DNA of 7,705 nt from Fimbriimonadaceae bacterium (GCA_019454665.1 JACFNW010000093.1:1-7705); one strand, 5' to 3'; positions 1-6,252 are shown, counted from the stretch's first letter. The notes: generated by a model not told the origin, from the letters alone. Made by a program: numbers and translations.

Positions 1-893
1 TGCTCGTCGCCTGTTCGCTCGCGAATCCGGCGTTCGCGTCGCTCGAGAACCTGCGCGACCTGCTCGTGAAGACCGCGCCCGCACTCATCGTCGGCTCGGC
101 ATTGACGCTGATCGTGCTGGCGCGCGAGATCGACATCTCGGTGGGCTCGCTCATGGGCCTGTGCGCGGCGGTGATGGGGATCGCCACGTCTGCCGACCGC
201 ATGGGGCTGCCTCCGTGGGTGGGCGTGGCGGCGTGCCTGGGCGTCGGGGTGCTGGGCGGGTTGTTGAACGGCGCGATCGTGGCCTGGGGCCGCGTGCCTT
301 CGATCATCGCGACGCTCGGCACGCTCACCGTTTTCCGAGGCGTCACCGAGTTGATGCTTGGCGGGCGGTGGATCGAGCGCATCCCCGAGGGCTTGCGCGC
401 GTTCGGGACCGGCGGGCTCGGCGGCGTGCCGTACTCGGTCACGGCGGCGCTGGTCTTTGCGTTGGCGATGGGCGTGTTGGCGCACCGCACGCCGTTCGGG
501 TTGCGCGTTCGGGCGTTGGGCAGCGCGCCTCGTTCGGCGGAGGTGGTCGGCGTGCCCGGGGCGCGTCTTCGCTGGATGCTGTTCGCCTTGACTGGGCTGG
601 CTTGCGGCGTCGCGGCTTTGTTCTCGGCGACCCAGTTGCGGGTCGTCGAATCGGGGTTCGGGTCGGGGTTCGAGTTGGTTGCCGTGGCCTCGGTGATCGT
701 GGGCGGCACCTCGATCCAAGGCGGACGCGGCACGGTGTTGGGGACAGTGTTCGCCGCGTGGCTGCTGGGCAGTCTGTCCACGGTGCTCATCTTCCTGCGC
801 TTGGGCGAAGCGGCGACCTACTGGGAGCGCATGGCGCAAGGCGTGCTGATCCTGGCCGCCGTGTTGCTCGACCGCAGCCGGAGGGCTTCTTGA
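1..893 (+). CDS. Sugar ABC transporter permease (rhamnose/AI-2 type), 5'-partial
   Basis: This is an inner-membrane subunit of a carbohydrate uptake ABC importer of the BPD_transp_2 family (RbsC/LsrC/RhaP-like). The frame is open from the window edge and the first complete codon is at 3. At least 296 residues are present, so roughly the first 20-40 are missing compared with the usual ~320-340. A GTG at 66 is unlikely to be the start, because the preceding residues (NPAFASLENLRDLL) match the family's usual N-terminal part. Counting from position 3, typical family signatures are EIDISVGS near residues 42-48, RVPSIIATLGTL near 97-108, the cytoplasmic coupling-loop pattern VRALGSAPRSAEVVGVPG near 169-186, and GGTSIQGGRGTVLG near 234-247. 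Several hydrophobic membrane spans separate these. The stop overlaps the TTG start of the next permease, so translation is probably coupled. The ATPase subunit is not in the window and is expected upstream. Confidence 0.9.
   Translation, partial: LVACSLANPAFASLENLRDLLVKTAPALIVGSALTLIVLAREIDISVGSLMGLCAAVMGIATSADRMGLPPWVGVAACLGVGVLGGLLNGAIVAWGRVPSIIATLGTLTVFRGVTELMLGGRWIERIPEGLRAFGTGGLGGVPYSVTAALVFALAMGVLAHRTPFGLRVRALGSAPRSAEVVGVPGARLRWMLFALTGLACGVAALFSATQLRVVESGFGSGFELVAVASVIVGGTSIQGGRGTVLGTVFAAWLLGSLSTVLIFLRLGEAATYWERMAQGVLILAAVLLDRSRRAS
880..885 (+). promoter_or_regulatory. Ribosome binding site setting the TTG start at 890
   Basis: GGAGGG lies 4 bases before the TTG at 890, inside the end of the upstream permease gene. 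It is the best Shine-Dalgarno match near this junction. It favours TTG 890 over the in-frame ATG at 941, which would remove the first 17 residues and part of the first membrane segment. Confidence 0.6.
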
Positions 894-1822
894 GTTTCGT
901 TCGCTCGCGGGAGTTCGCGTTGGCGCTGATTCTGGCGGCGATGTTGCTGGCGGCGTGGCGGCTGGACCCTCGGTTCGTGCATCCCCGGGCGCAGATGCTG
1001 CTGGCCACGCACGTATGGGAACTCGCCATCGTGGCCGTGCCGATGCTGCTCATCGTGCTCTCGCGGGGGATCGACCTTTCGGTGGGTTCGACGGTGGCGC
1101 TCGCGGGGGTTTGCCTGGGTTTGGCGCACGAACGCGGCGCGCCGCCGGCCGTGGCGATTTTGGCGGCATTGTGGGTGGGGGCTGCCGCAGGGGCGCTGAA
1201 CGGCTGGTGCGTGGCGCGTTGGGGGGTTCATCCGCTCATCGCCACGCTGGCGACGATGGCGGCGTATCGCGGTCTGGCCGAGGGCGTCACTCTGGCAAGG
1301 CCCATCTCCGGCTACCCCGAGGCGATCGCCCGCTGGAGCCAGGTCCCTTGGCCGATGACGCTGTTTCTGTTGCTGGCGGGGGCGGCGGCGTTTGTGCTGG
1401 CGCGGACGGTTTGGGGCCGCTGGATCGTGGCCGTCGGCTACGAGGAACGCGCCGCCCGGTTCGCGGGAATCCCGGTGGACCGCTTGAAGCTGGCCCTGTA
1501 CACGCTTTCGGGAACGTGTTGCGGCCTGGCGGCGGTGCTGCTGGTCGCCCGCAACAACACGGCCAAGGCCGACATGGGCATGGGTCTGGAACTGGAGGCG
1601 ATCACCGCAGTCGTGCTGGGGGGCGCGAGCATTGACGGTGGGAAGGGTAAGGTTTCTGGACTGGTGCTCGGGTTGGCGCTCATCCACTTCACGCGCGAGT
1701 TTGTGAGCTGGCATTGGAAGCGGACCGAACTCAACCTGGTGGTGATCGGCGCGTTGCTGGTCGCGGCCGTGTTGTTGGAGCGTGCGCTCGGCTCGGGCAA
1801 AGGTTCTCGGAGAACGTCATGA
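890..1822 (+). CDS. Second sugar ABC transporter permease (rhamnose/AI-2 type)
   Basis: This is the partner permease of the same importer, with 310 residues, a normal length for the family. I chose the TTG at 890 because it overlaps the previous stop (TTGA) and has GGAGGG just upstream. The frame stays open much further 5', but that stretch lies inside the first permease gene and reads as arginine-rich shadow sequence. Family signatures are SRGIDLSVGS at 58-67, GVHPLIATLATMAAYRGLAE at 112-131, the coupling-loop pattern AVGYEERAARFAGIPVDRLK at 181-200, and GGASIDGGKGKVSG at 244-257, with about eight to ten hydrophobic segments. Two different permeases side by side indicate a heterodimeric channel, as in LsrCD or RhaPQ. 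The stop overlaps the ATG of the binding-protein gene (ATGA). The transported sugar cannot be read from the permeases alone. Confidence 0.9.
   Translation: MSFVRSREFALALILAAMLLAAWRLDPRFVHPRAQMLLATHVWELAIVAVPMLLIVLSRGIDLSVGSTVALAGVCLGLAHERGAPPAVAILAALWVGAAAGALNGWCVARWGVHPLIATLATMAAYRGLAEGVTLARPISGYPEAIARWSQVPWPMTLFLLLAGAAAFVLARTVWGRWIVAVGYEERAARFAGIPVDRLKLALYTLSGTCCGLAAVLLVARNNTAKADMGMGLELEAITAVVLGGASIDGGKGKVSGLVLGLALIHFTREFVSWHWKRTELNLVVIGALLVAAVLLERALGSGKGSRRTS
1809..1813 (+). promoter_or_regulatory. Ribosome binding site of the binding-protein gene
   Basis: GGAGA sits 5 bases before the ATG at 1819, within the last codons of the second permease. It supports that ATG, and hence the lipoprotein signal peptide, over a longer in-frame extension into the permease gene. 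Confidence 0.55.
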
Positions 1823-2832
1823 AACTCGTTCAAGTCTTTGCGTTGGGTGTTGCGCTGTTTTGGGCCGTGGGATGCGGCCCGAGCGAGAGCGCCGGTGGTT
1901 CGGAACCCAAGGCGGACGCCAAAGTGGTCGTCGCCCTGTTGCCCAAGAAGAAGGGCGTGCCGTACTTCACCAGCTGCGCCGAAGGTGCCGCCGAAGCCGC
2001 CAAGGAACTCGGCATCGAGCTCATCTACGACGGTCCGACCAGCGGCGACGCCGCCGAAGCGGTGAAGCTGGTGGACCAGTGGACCGCGCAAGGCGTGAGC
2101 GCCATCGCCGTTTCGCCCAACGATCCCGACGTGCTCGGCCCGGCCATGAAGCGCGCCCGTGACCAGGGCATCAAGGTGCTGACCTGGGACGCCGACGCCG
2201 CGCCGGACGCCCGCGAGTTCTTGGTCAATCAGGCGACGCCCGAAGAGATCGGCTTTGGCTTGGTGGACGCGATGGCCAAGGACTTGGGCGGGGACGACGC
2301 GACGGGCGAGGTGGCGATCGTCACCGCTGCTCTGACCGCCGCGAACCAGAACGAGTGGATCAAGCACATCAAGACCCGGCTCGAGAAGTACCCCGGCCTG
2401 AAACTGGTGGCCACGAAGCCCTCGAACGAGGACCAGAAGCTCGCGTTCTCGGTGACGCAAGACCTGATGAAGGCCTATCCGGGATTGAAGGGCGTGTTCG
2501 CCATCAGTTCGGTGGCCTTTCCCGGCGCGGCGGAAGCCGTGAAGCAGGCGGGCAAAACGGGCCAAGTGATGGTCACGGGCCTCAGCACGCCGAACGACAT
2601 GCGCTCGTACGTCGAGGAAGGGGTCGTGCGCTCGGTGATCCTCTGGGACACCCGCGACCTCGGCTACCTCACCATTCAGGCGGCGAAGGCCCTCGTGGAC
2701 GGCACGCTCAAGCCCGGCGCGACAAGGCTGAAGGCGGGACGGCTGGGCGAGAAACAGGTCTCCGGCGACCAGGTGATGCTCGGCGGAATCCTGGTGTTCA
2801 CGAAGGAGAACATCGGGCAGTACGACTTCTAG
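1819..2832 (+). CDS. Periplasmic sugar-binding lipoprotein, LsrB/RhaS-like
   Basis: This is the substrate-binding component of the importer, 337 residues, in the periplasmic-binding-protein type 1 (Peripla_BP_4) family. The N-terminus is a lipoprotein signal with a hydrophobic stretch at 4-18 and Cys19 in AVGC, so it is probably membrane-anchored. It resembles E. coli LsrB as I remember it: LLPKKKGVPYFTS at 40-52, TYDGPT-like IYDGPTSG at 69-76, LTWDADAAPD at 121-130, NQNEW at 176-180, GLSTPNDMRSYVEEG at 254-268, and the C-terminus KENIGQYDF. Of the six AI-2 contact residues described for LsrB (K35, D116, D166, Q167, P220, A222), the aligned residues here are K43, D124, N176, Q177, I229 and S231, so three are changed. 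I infer a sugar ligand, with rhamnose the leading candidate by similarity to RhaS. It is the last gene of the operon and meets the opposite-strand gene with a 4-base overlap. Confidence 0.88.
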   Translation: MKLVQVFALGVALFWAVGCGPSESAGGSEPKADAKVVVALLPKKKGVPYFTSCAEGAAEAAKELGIELIYDGPTSGDAAEAVKLVDQWTAQGVSAIAVSPNDPDVLGPAMKRARDQGIKVLTWDADAAPDAREFLVNQATPEEIGFGLVDAMAKDLGGDDATGEVAIVTAALTAANQNEWIKHIKTRLEKYPGLKLVATKPSNEDQKLAFSVTQDLMKAYPGLKGVFAISSVAFPGAAEAVKQAGKTGQVMVTGLSTPNDMRSYVEEGVVRSVILWDTRDLGYLTIQAAKALVDGTLKPGATRLKAGRLGEKQVSGDQVMLGGILVFTKENIGQYDF

Positions 2833-3125
2833 GGAGTTCCGCGCCCGAGCGTGTCGGCGCCAAGCGCGCCCGTGGCGGCCAAGTGAACCACGGCGACGTA
2901 GCACGCTTGCACCAGCAGCGACAGCAGCACCACGTGGAACACCACGGTCAGCAGGCGTTCGCCCACGCGCAGGGCGAGGCGGTCTTGGCGGACGATGCTC
3001 TCGGCGATCGGGCGGGGCGCGTGAACGACCACCCAGCGCCGCGTGCGCTTGATCGGCGGCCGCCGCATCAGCCAGAGCATCCACGCCCAGACGGCGCGTG
3101 CGAGAGTTCTTCCAAACCAGCCCAT
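2829..3125 (-). CDS. Small predicted membrane protein, unknown function
   Basis: This is a 98-residue protein I do not recognise. Codon choice is strongly GC-ending and like that of the flanking genes, which supports real coding. An aromatic hydrophobic N-terminus (residues 1-20, WF...VWAWMLWLM) is followed by a basic stretch (21-31, RRPPIKRTRR) and a soluble part. A long hydrophobic segment at about 58-84 then looks like a membrane span, followed by a short polar tail. The start is the ATG at 3125. Upstream I see no good Shine-Dalgarno, only a TAGAAC sequence 5 bases before the ATG that could be a -10 element of a nearly leaderless transcript. The gene converges on the binding-protein gene with a 4-base overlap and diverges from the PAP2 gene with 34 bases between starts. 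No role in sugar transport can be inferred from position alone. Confidence 0.6.
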   Translation of the reverse strand: MGWFGRTLARAVWAWMLWLMRRPPIKRTRRWVVVHAPRPIAESIVRQDRLALRVGERLLTVVFHVVLLSLLVQACYVAVVHLAATGALGADTLGRGTP

Positions 3126-3159
3126 GGTGGGTTCTACGCGGCGTCGGCCACAATGAGCC

Positions 3160-3735
3160 GTGCGCGAACTCGACGTGAGGCTATTTTACTGGTTCAACCA
3201 GTGGCCCGACCGGTTCGAACCCTTGTTCAAACTGCTCAGCGACGGCATCAAGACGCCGCCGATCCGTATCGCGTTCGCCGTGGTGTTCGTGCTGCTGCTG
3301 CTCGCGGGGAAGACCACGCGGCGTGCGGCGATCTTGGCGATCCTGGCCTTCCCGCTCGCCAACGAGTTCTCCGAGTCGTTCAAGCTGTCGTTCCGCATGT
3401 TGCGCCCGTGCGTGGAGTTGGAGAGCGTGCTGCTGCGCACCGATGCCCTGACCAGCTTCGGCACGGCCTCCTCGCACGCGGCCAACATGGCGGCGGTGGC
3501 GTTCGTGATGTGCGCGACGATGCGTTGGTGGGGGTTGCCGTGGGTGCTATTGGCCTTGTTGACGGGGCTTTCGCGGATCTATGTGGGCGTGCACTACCCG
3601 TCGCAAGTCCTCTTGGGGTGGGTTTGCGGGACGTTCTCGGGGTTCCTTGTCGTCCATATGGCAAAGGCGATCGCGCAACGCGCCGAGGCGCGGCGCGCCC
3701 CACCTCATCTTGACCTTGAGCCGAACAAGAACTGA
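3160..3735 (+). CDS. PAP2-family membrane phosphatase (undecaprenyl-pyrophosphatase-like)
   Basis: This is a 191-residue integral membrane phosphatase of the PAP2/type 2 phosphatidic acid phosphatase family. Members remove phosphate from lipid phosphates such as undecaprenyl pyrophosphate or phosphatidylglycerol phosphate at the outer face of the inner membrane. The three family motifs are visible. KxxxxxxRP spans K75 to P83. The second motif is ASSH with His106, where PSGH is usual. The third is SRIYVGVHYPSQ at 138-149 with Arg139 and His145, where the canonical last Asp is Gln149. Both catalytic histidines and the phosphate-binding basic residues are kept, so activity is likely. Hydrophobic segments lie near 35-49, 56-66, 108-119, 126-137 and 151-167. 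I chose GTG 3160; an in-frame stop at 3154 bars a longer protein, and GTG 3175 is an alternative. Neither has a clear Shine-Dalgarno. The 3' end overlaps the opposite-strand gene by 31 bases. The exact lipid substrate is unknown. Confidence 0.88.
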   Translation: MRELDVRLFYWFNQWPDRFEPLFKLLSDGIKTPPIRIAFAVVFVLLLLAGKTTRRAAILAILAFPLANEFSESFKLSFRMLRPCVELESVLLRTDALTSFGTASSHAANMAAVAFVMCATMRWWGLPWVLLALLTGLSRIYVGVHYPSQVLLGWVCGTFSGFLVVHMAKAIAQRAEARRAPPHLDLEPNKN

Positions 3736-4718
3736 GACAGCGGTCGGCCCTCCCAAGTATTGGGGGCGCTCTCGAAGCAGATCAGCCACTGGCTCGTGCG
3801 AAGCACAACGACCAAGTCGTCTCGAATTGCGATGTTGTGCCTCCTGAGCTCGGCTTCCACTGCCCGGCGGGTGGTCGGAGGCAAGCCGGACAACACTGCA
3901 CGACCCGACTGCAACTCTCCAAGAAGACCGTGCTCGCGAAACACCCGCAAGCCTTCTTCTCGCTGCAGCGCAGCGAACTCCGTCCAGAGCGCGCCGACTC
4001 GGTCTTCGACTGCTTTCCATAAGGCTTGGGACCAGCGGGCACGCTGCATATCGTTCGAGGCTCGCAGGTAAACGACGGTGGCATTCTCCAGAGAGGCCGC
4101 TTCGGCCTTGGTCTGGGCTACAAAGGACGAATGGATGTCCGTGTTGCGTGAACCGTCCCTGCCGCCGTCGAGGCGCGACGGGTGAGTCGCGGGGCGCGTT
4201 AGGTTTGGTGCAAGGTCGTAGAGCGAGGGTGCCCCGATCGTCCGTGGGGCTGTCGGATCCTCCACTCCTACGTAGAGCAAAGGCTCAATGGCGAACCGCA
4301 TGGAGCGATTCGCACCCAACGACCCACCTGCAAGCGTCCTAAAAGCGGGTTCCAGCGCCGCCCTCAATTGCTCAGGAAAGTCAGCAAGGTCAAGGGTCCT
4401 CAGCGGATCGCGCCCTTTGAGGTACTTGGCCACCTCGACCGCCAAGGCGTACCCTCCCTGCTCAACATAATCGGCATACACCACAAGGTTGACCGTATCT
4501 CGATCAATCGCTTTTGTCTCGAGCAACCTGTATCCGAGCGAGGACGCGCGTTTGGCGAGATCGTCGCGATCTTCCGCCAACCAGAGCTTGCGGGCATCTG
4601 CGACGGCATCGAGTGGAGCGAGAATCGCCACACCCTCCGTGAATGGCTCCGTGCGACTCGTTGGCTGATCTGCATAGGCGAGTGCGAGAAGGGTGGCAAT
4701 GCAAGCGGCCAGGGTCAC
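3705..4718 (-). CDS. Unrecognised protein with N-terminal signal or membrane segment
   Basis: This is a 337-residue protein that I cannot assign to a family. From the GTG at 4718 it begins with a hydrophobic stretch (residues 1-16, LAACIATLLALAYA), likely a signal peptide or anchor, so the remainder is probably outside the cytoplasm. A mixed alpha/beta region follows at about 29-150, including DLAKRASSLGYRLL and NLVVYADYVEQGG. A Pro/Arg/Gly-rich linker lies near 165-198. A charged helical stretch at 208-265 contains several tryptophans, and a final hydrophobic strand reads DDLVVVLRTSQWLICF. GTG 4718 overlaps the upstream gene's TGA as GTGA and has GGTGG a few bases before it. GTG 4784 is the alternative start: it adds 22 residues with Arg before the hydrophobic segment, a better signal-peptide shape, but overlaps the upstream gene by 70 bases. 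GC content is lower than in flanking genes. The 3' end overlaps the PAP2 gene tail to tail. Confidence 0.6.
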   Translation of the reverse strand: MTLAACIATLLALAYADQPTSRTEPFTEGVAILAPLDAVADARKLWLAEDRDDLAKRASSLGYRLLETKAIDRDTVNLVVYADYVEQGGYALAVEVAKYLKGRDPLRTLDLADFPEQLRAALEPAFRTLAGGSLGANRSMRFAIEPLLYVGVEDPTAPRTIGAPSLYDLAPNLTRPATHPSRLDGGRDGSRNTDIHSSFVAQTKAEAASLENATVVYLRASNDMQRARWSQALWKAVEDRVGALWTEFAALQREEGLRVFREHGLLGELQSGRAVLSGLPPTTRRAVEAELRRHNIAIRDDLVVVLRTSQWLICFESAPNTWEGRPLSQFLFGSRSR

Positions 4719-5290
4719 GATCCGCCACCCCCACCAGGAGGTTCCTCTTCCGGACCCTTGAGCAATCTCGTCTCGTCCGTCCACCAGCGGTCGTCGTAGG
4801 TTCTTTTGACTCGTCCGTACGGAGTTGTGCGCTTTTGAGTCTTGTAGAGCCCAGTAGTCTCGCTGAACTGAATCTTGTGCTCGAACCACCAGCCCGCCGG
4901 AATTAGGAGCGAACCACTTGGGTCTGCCCCCTGGGGTCCGTGGTACTGGTACGAAAACGAATTGTTGACCAATGGGTCGTAAGGCGACGACCAAGTCGGC
5001 AAGGGCGGTTCGGTCGGCGCTCCTGCGAGCACCTGCTGGGCCACGGCCTTTCCGAACCTGTGGCTGCTCAGGCTGCCTGAATAGGGGGCAAGAGTGAAAT
5101 CAGCGCCAATCGGTGATGTTTGGACGACCACCACACTGCCCTGCGACTCGATCATGTTGCTCTGTTGGGACTCGAGCTCCCAGTCCGACTCGATTCTCGC
5201 AACGGCTGTCCCTGGCTGGGCTGCGGGCGACCCATACCCGTGATCCAAACTAAGGGCGGTTACCGTTGGGGGGGGGTATGAAGTAGGCAA
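4715..5290 (-). CDS. Unrecognised protein, possibly frameshifted at its 5' end
   Basis: This open frame gives 191 residues from a TTG at 5290, and I know no family for it. It looks like a real extracytoplasmic protein. Aromatic, Ser/Thr-rich and beta-prone stretches such as GSVVVVQTSPIGADF (51-65), NNSFSYQYHGPQG (109-121) and IPAGWWFEHKIQF (130-142) lie in the middle. A basic part follows (RTTPYGRVKRTYDDRWW, 154-170), then an acidic and glycine-rich tail (EEEPPGGGGGS). The TTG start is poor. Just upstream in another frame, an ATG at 5306 opens a hydrophobic leader (MLLMVVAYFI) that runs into nine consecutive C residues. One C fewer would join this leader to the body of the protein. The gene may therefore be phase-variable, frameshifted or affected by a sequencing error. 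The next gene starts at its stop codon, which suggests co-expression. GC content is lower than in surrounding genes. Confidence 0.5.
   Translation of the reverse strand: MPTSYPPPTVTALSLDHGYGSPAAQPGTAVARIESDWELESQQSNMIESQGSVVVVQTSPIGADFTLAPYSGSLSSHRFGKAVAQQVLAGAPTEPPLPTWSSPYDPLVNNSFSYQYHGPQGADPSGSLLIPAGWWFEHKIQFSETTGLYKTQKRTTPYGRVKRTYDDRWWTDETRLLKGPEEEPPGGGGGS
5268..5276. repeat. Homopolymer run of nine G (C on the minus strand)
   Basis: Nine G residues in a row are the longest single-base run I noticed in the window. On the minus strand this is C9, near the 5' end of the unrecognised gene, between the ATG at 5306 and most of its frame. Such runs are prone to slippage in cells and to length errors in sequencing. 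Confidence 0.9.
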
Positions 5291-5314
5291 CGACCATCAA
5301 AAGCATGGATGAAA

Positions 5315-5343
5315 CGTTGGCAGGTGGTGTCATCAGTTGTCAA
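5315..5343 (-). promoter_or_regulatory. Possible promoter for the minus-strand unrecognised gene pair
   Basis: A perfect TTGACA -35 hexamer reads on the minus strand at 5343-5338. The sequence 17-18 bases downstream is a weak -10 (CCAACG or CAACGT), though a TG dinucleotide precedes it as in extended -10 promoters. It ends about 10 bases before the ATG at 5306. The -35 is good and the -10 poor, so this is tentative. The rest of the divergent gap (5344-5515) shows no convincing hairpin or promoter to me. Confidence 0.2.
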
Positions 5344-5515
5344 GGGTTAGTTCACGGTTGGGGGTGTCCAGAGTCAAGCTGGCTCGGACAGCGTCCACCG
5401 AAGTGGGCGCCAGCGGGCGACTTTGAGACACTCGGGGCGAAACAAGGACTCAACGGCTCACTGGGGAGCGAAACCGCGTCGGGTTGCGTCCGTATGAGAA
5501 GTAGCCGAGCGAGCG

Positions 5516-6211
5516 ATGGCCCAGAACCGAACCAAGCCTAGGATGCGTCCCGACCAGACGTTGTTGCTGGCCGCTTCCGCCGTCGCGTTGGCGTCGTGGT
5601 TCGTCGAGCCGCTCCGGTTCGTCCTGATCCCGCTCATCTACCTCAACACCCACCTGCACGAGCTTGGTCACGCGGCGGCGGCGTTCGCTTCGGGCGGATT
5701 GGCGCAGGCGATCTACGTTTATGGGGACGGCAGCGGGCAGACGCCGGTCATGGGCGGCAATGCGCTCTTGGTGGCGTCGGCGGGCTACGTCGGGACCGCT
5801 CTGCTCGGCGGCCTGTTCATCGCCATGACCGGCAACGAGAAGGGTGCGCGGCATTCGCTGCTGGCGATGGGCGCCTCGCTCGGGCTTTCGATGCTGTTCT
5901 TGGTTCGGGGCGACGGCATCGGTCTGGCCTCGGGGCTTTTCTGGACGGCGGTTGCGTTCGCGTCGTCCAAGTGGATGAGGGGGCAGGCGCTGATGTTCCT
6001 CGCCCGGTTCTTGGGGGTGCAGTTGTGCCTCACCTCGGCCGAGGCGTTCGGGTCGCTTTATGCGGCCTCGCGAGAGGGGCTGCATAGCGATGCCGCGATT
6101 CTTGCTTCGCTGTCGGGGATTCCGGCTCTTCTTTGGGCCAGTGCGTGGCTGTTGTTGAGCCTGGCCATCGTGGGCGTGAGCTTGAGGAAGGCCTGGCGCT
6201 CGGCGGCGTGA
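5516..6211 (+). CDS. Membrane metalloprotease-like protein, peptidase M50B type
   Basis: This is a 231-residue polytopic membrane protein with a zinc-protease signature, HELGH at residues 48-52 (HExxH), inside a hydrophobic region, followed by ASGG. A second family-like element, SAGYVGTALLGG, lies at 88-99, and RGDGIGLASG at 131-140 may supply a further metal ligand (Asp133). This arrangement fits the M50B-like (PF13398) branch related to site-2 proteases. Members are predicted intramembrane proteases, but many have no known substrate. Hydrophobic segments cover about 15-45, 84-104, 115-130, 136-150, 155-175 and 195-222. The ATG at 5516 has no strong Shine-Dalgarno and an in-frame stop lies shortly upstream; ATG 5543 is the only other nearby choice. 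No sigma or anti-sigma gene is adjacent, so a role in regulated proteolysis is not supported here. A lipoprotein gene follows 52 bases downstream on the same strand. Confidence 0.8.
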   Translation: MAQNRTKPRMRPDQTLLLAASAVALASWFVEPLRFVLIPLIYLNTHLHELGHAAAAFASGGLAQAIYVYGDGSGQTPVMGGNALLVASAGYVGTALLGGLFIAMTGNEKGARHSLLAMGASLGLSMLFLVRGDGIGLASGLFWTAVAFASSKWMRGQALMFLARFLGVQLCLTSAEAFGSLYAASREGLHSDAAILASLSGIPALLWASAWLLLSLAIVGVSLRKAWRSAA

Positions 6212-6252
6212 TCGCGTGTATCACGGTGGGAACGGGAAGCCTCTTGCACAAC

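Noticed and set aside
651..672. Tandem TCGGGGTTCG copies in the first permease
   Set aside because: There are only two short copies, explained by the protein sequence GFGSGFE, and nothing suggests a functional DNA repeat.
161..889. Long in-frame 5' extension of the second permease
   Set aside because: It lies inside the first permease gene in another frame and reads as Arg/Gly-rich low-quality sequence. A TTG at 890 with GGAGGG and stop overlap explains the true start.
1438..3153. 571-codon open frame on the minus strand across the permease and binding-protein genes
   Set aside because: Its translation is rich in Arg, His and Gly with no recognisable motif, while the plus strand carries clear ABC transporter families. 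It is a by-product of GC-rich codon use.
2355..3713. 452-codon plus-strand frame spanning the binding-protein end, the small minus gene and the PAP2 gene
   Set aside because: It is out of frame with the strongly supported PAP2 and binding-protein genes and has an Arg/Gly/His-rich, motif-free translation.
4785..4994. Further 5' extension of the downstream unrecognised gene to 4994
   Set aside because: This part is read in the other frame as the better-looking body of the upstream gene, and the hydrophobic leader begins only after 4784.
5305..5541. 78-codon plus-strand frame in the divergent gap
   Set aside because: The translation has no hydrophobic segment or motif, codon choice is unlike coding sequence, and it would overlap the start of the M50-like gene.
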